Shown piece after piece: positions 63,057-64,000 of a stretch of DNA of 64,000 nucleotides (positions within the stretch are counted from its first letter, which is position 1; every line of letters begins with the position of its first letter). Source of the DNA: an uncultured Actinobaculum sp. (GTDB lineage Bacteria > Actinomycetota > Actinomycetes > Actinomycetales > Actinomycetaceae); assembly GCA_938020505.1 (NCBI GenBank), contig CALIHR010000051.1, positions 7,964 to 71,963 on the forward strand. The letters are read 5' to 3'. The notes under the pieces were generated by a model that saw nothing but the letters and a program-made list of their open reading frames with translations, searched no databases and was not told the DNA's origin. A program made the translations under genes and the position numbers.

Positions 63057-63955
63057 TCGCCGCCGTCGTCGTCACGTACCACCCCGGCGACGTCTCCGCC
63101 CTCCTGGCGGAGCTCGCCGGCCAATGCGACAGCGTGATCGCGGTGGACAACGGTTCGAATCCCGCCGAAACAGAGGCTCTGCGGGAGGCTTGCGGCCAGG
63201 TCGGCGCCACGCTCCTCGAGCTGGGGGAGAATCTGGGAATCGCCGCAGCGCAGAACCGCGGGATTGAGCTGGCGCAGAGCCGGGCCGCCGAGTCGCCGGA
63301 ATCGAATTTCGTGCTGCTGAGCGACCAGGATTCGATGCCCGCTCCCGACATGGTCGCCCGGCTCCTCGAGGCGATCGAGGAGGACCCGGCGATCGCGGCC
63401 GTCGGACCGCTCGCCTCCGAGGAGCGCAAGGGCGCCGACGAGCTCGTCTACGTCGACCGCGGGTGGGCGCCCAAGCGGGCCAGCCGCTCGGAGCTTGGCC
63501 TGTCGCGCCTGGACGTCGCCTTCCTCATCGCCTCGGGCTGCCTCATCCGTCTTTCGGCCCTGGCGTCCGTGGGAAAAATGAGAGAGGACCTTTTCATCGA
63601 CCACGTCGACCTCGAATGGGGCGTGCGCGCAAGGAAGGCGGGCTGGCGCCTTGTCGCGGTCCCAGGGGCCAAGCTGACGCATTCGCTCGGCGACGACGTC
63701 GTCCGGCTCCCGGGCCGCGACCAGCCCGTCCACGTTCACAGCCCGATCCGCAACTATTACATTCTGCGCAACACGATTGCGCTCGTGCGCACGAGCCTTC
63801 TCCCCGGAAAGTGGCGGGTCCGTTACTGCTACTGGGCGGCCAAGTACGCGGCGTTCAACGCCTTCGCGGCGGGCGACGGCAAGGCGCGCAGGAAGATGCT
63901 GCGCAAGGCCGCCGCCGACGGATTCAAAGGCAGGCTCGGGCCGTTCGAGGAGTGA
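63053..63955 (+). CDS. GT2 glycosyltransferase, probable rhamnosyltransferase
   Basis: A 300-residue GT2. GTG 63053 overlaps the rfbC stop (GTGA). Motifs are AAVVVTYHPGDVSALLAEL, VIAVDNGSNPAETEAL, LLSDQDSMPAPDM (the DxD), IASGCLIRL, and FIDHVDLEWGVRARKAGWRLV with the family Glu. This pattern, with coupling to rfbC, points to a rhamnosyltransferase that uses dTDP-rhamnose. The acceptor is unknown. The likely TM or membrane-association is a single amphipathic segment near the C-terminus (ILRNTIALVRTSLL). Confidence 0.85.
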   Translation: MIAAVVVTYHPGDVSALLAELAGQCDSVIAVDNGSNPAETEALREACGQVGATLLELGENLGIAAAQNRGIELAQSRAAESPESNFVLLSDQDSMPAPDMVARLLEAIEEDPAIAAVGPLASEERKGADELVYVDRGWAPKRASRSELGLSRLDVAFLIASGCLIRLSALASVGKMREDLFIDHVDLEWGVRARKAGWRLVAVPGAKLTHSLGDDVVRLPGRDQPVHVHSPIRNYYILRNTIALVRTSLLPGKWRVRYCYWAAKYAAFNAFAAGDGKARRKMLRKAAADGFKGRLGPFEE

Positions 63956-63974
63956 AGCGGCGGAGATGCGGCTG

Positions 63975-64000
63975 TCCGCGACGCCGCGCGGCGTCGCGGA
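63975..64000 (+). terminator. Perfect palindrome after the GT2 gene, at the window edge
   Basis: TCCGCGACGCCGC pairs with its exact complement directly after it (26 bases, no loop spacing), 20 bases past the stop. It reads as a hairpin terminator; its 3' side is cut by the window end. Confidence 0.55.

Overview
The window is high-GC chromosomal DNA from an actinobacterium, most likely of the Actinomycetaceae (Actinomyces/Schaalia-like). The order is supported by WhiB, the MtrAB-LpqB signalling operon, DUF3499, DUF5719, a TIGR03089 protein, an actinobacterial adenosine deaminase and an actinobacterial L10 leader. The genus is inference. Many genes start with GTG or TTG, including rpoB and rpoC (both TTG), and ATGA or GTGA stop/start overlaps are common. 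No insertion sequence, integrase, phage gene or CRISPR array was seen.

Layout. 1-735: a methyltransferase (cut by the window edge) coupled to a cupin protein. 735-2164: a long region with no convincing gene, carrying short degenerate repeats. 2165-16300, all minus strand: the transcription/translation core rplJ-rplL, rpoB-rpoC, rpsL-rpsG-fusA-tuf, with an L10 autoregulatory leader. 16372-25319: uridine kinase followed by an accessory block (a polytopic membrane protein, two tandem two-TM proteins of which one is frameshifted, a helical protein behind a 45-residue acidic ORF, a YbaK-type deacylase, and two coupled membrane-anchored RCC1-like propellers). This block separates rplJ-rplL from rplK-rplA, which usually adjoin. 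25601-28234: rplA, rplK, nusG, secE, tRNA-Trp. 28579-31113: an aminotransferase and an APH-fold phosphotransferase. 31383-34944: one NarL-type response regulator and two sensor kinases whose catalytic halves are identical at DNA level over about 646 bp. 35182-39468: adenosine deaminase, murB and two paralogous membrane-anchored proteins. 39678-43306: rpmG, three tRNAs, yajQ, an FprA-type reductase and hpf. 43460-54583: comF, lpqB-mtrB-mtrA, Trm112-like, DUF3499, a zincin-like protein, DUF5719, a very large glycosyltransferase and whiB. 54718-64000: an inositol-phosphatase-family protein, a TIGR03089 protein and a cell-surface glycan region with dTDP-rhamnose genes rfbA, rfbD and rfbC, GtrA, DUF2142 and DUF2304 proteins and two GT2 transferases. 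rfbB is not in the window.

How the genes fit together. The first third is the ribosome and RNA polymerase production line, with L10 feedback control. The mtrAB-lpqB locus, WhiB, the large GT2/DUF5719 pair, murB and the rhamnose/GT cluster point to growth and cell-envelope synthesis. The most notable items are the twin sensor kinases sharing one identical catalytic module with foreign-looking codon use, arginine at position 88 of RpsL (a known streptomycin-resistance substitution in M. tuberculosis), the accessory island between ribosomal protein operons, and a recurrent ATGAAAAGTNCC motif arranged as inverted repeats beside tuf and rpoB.
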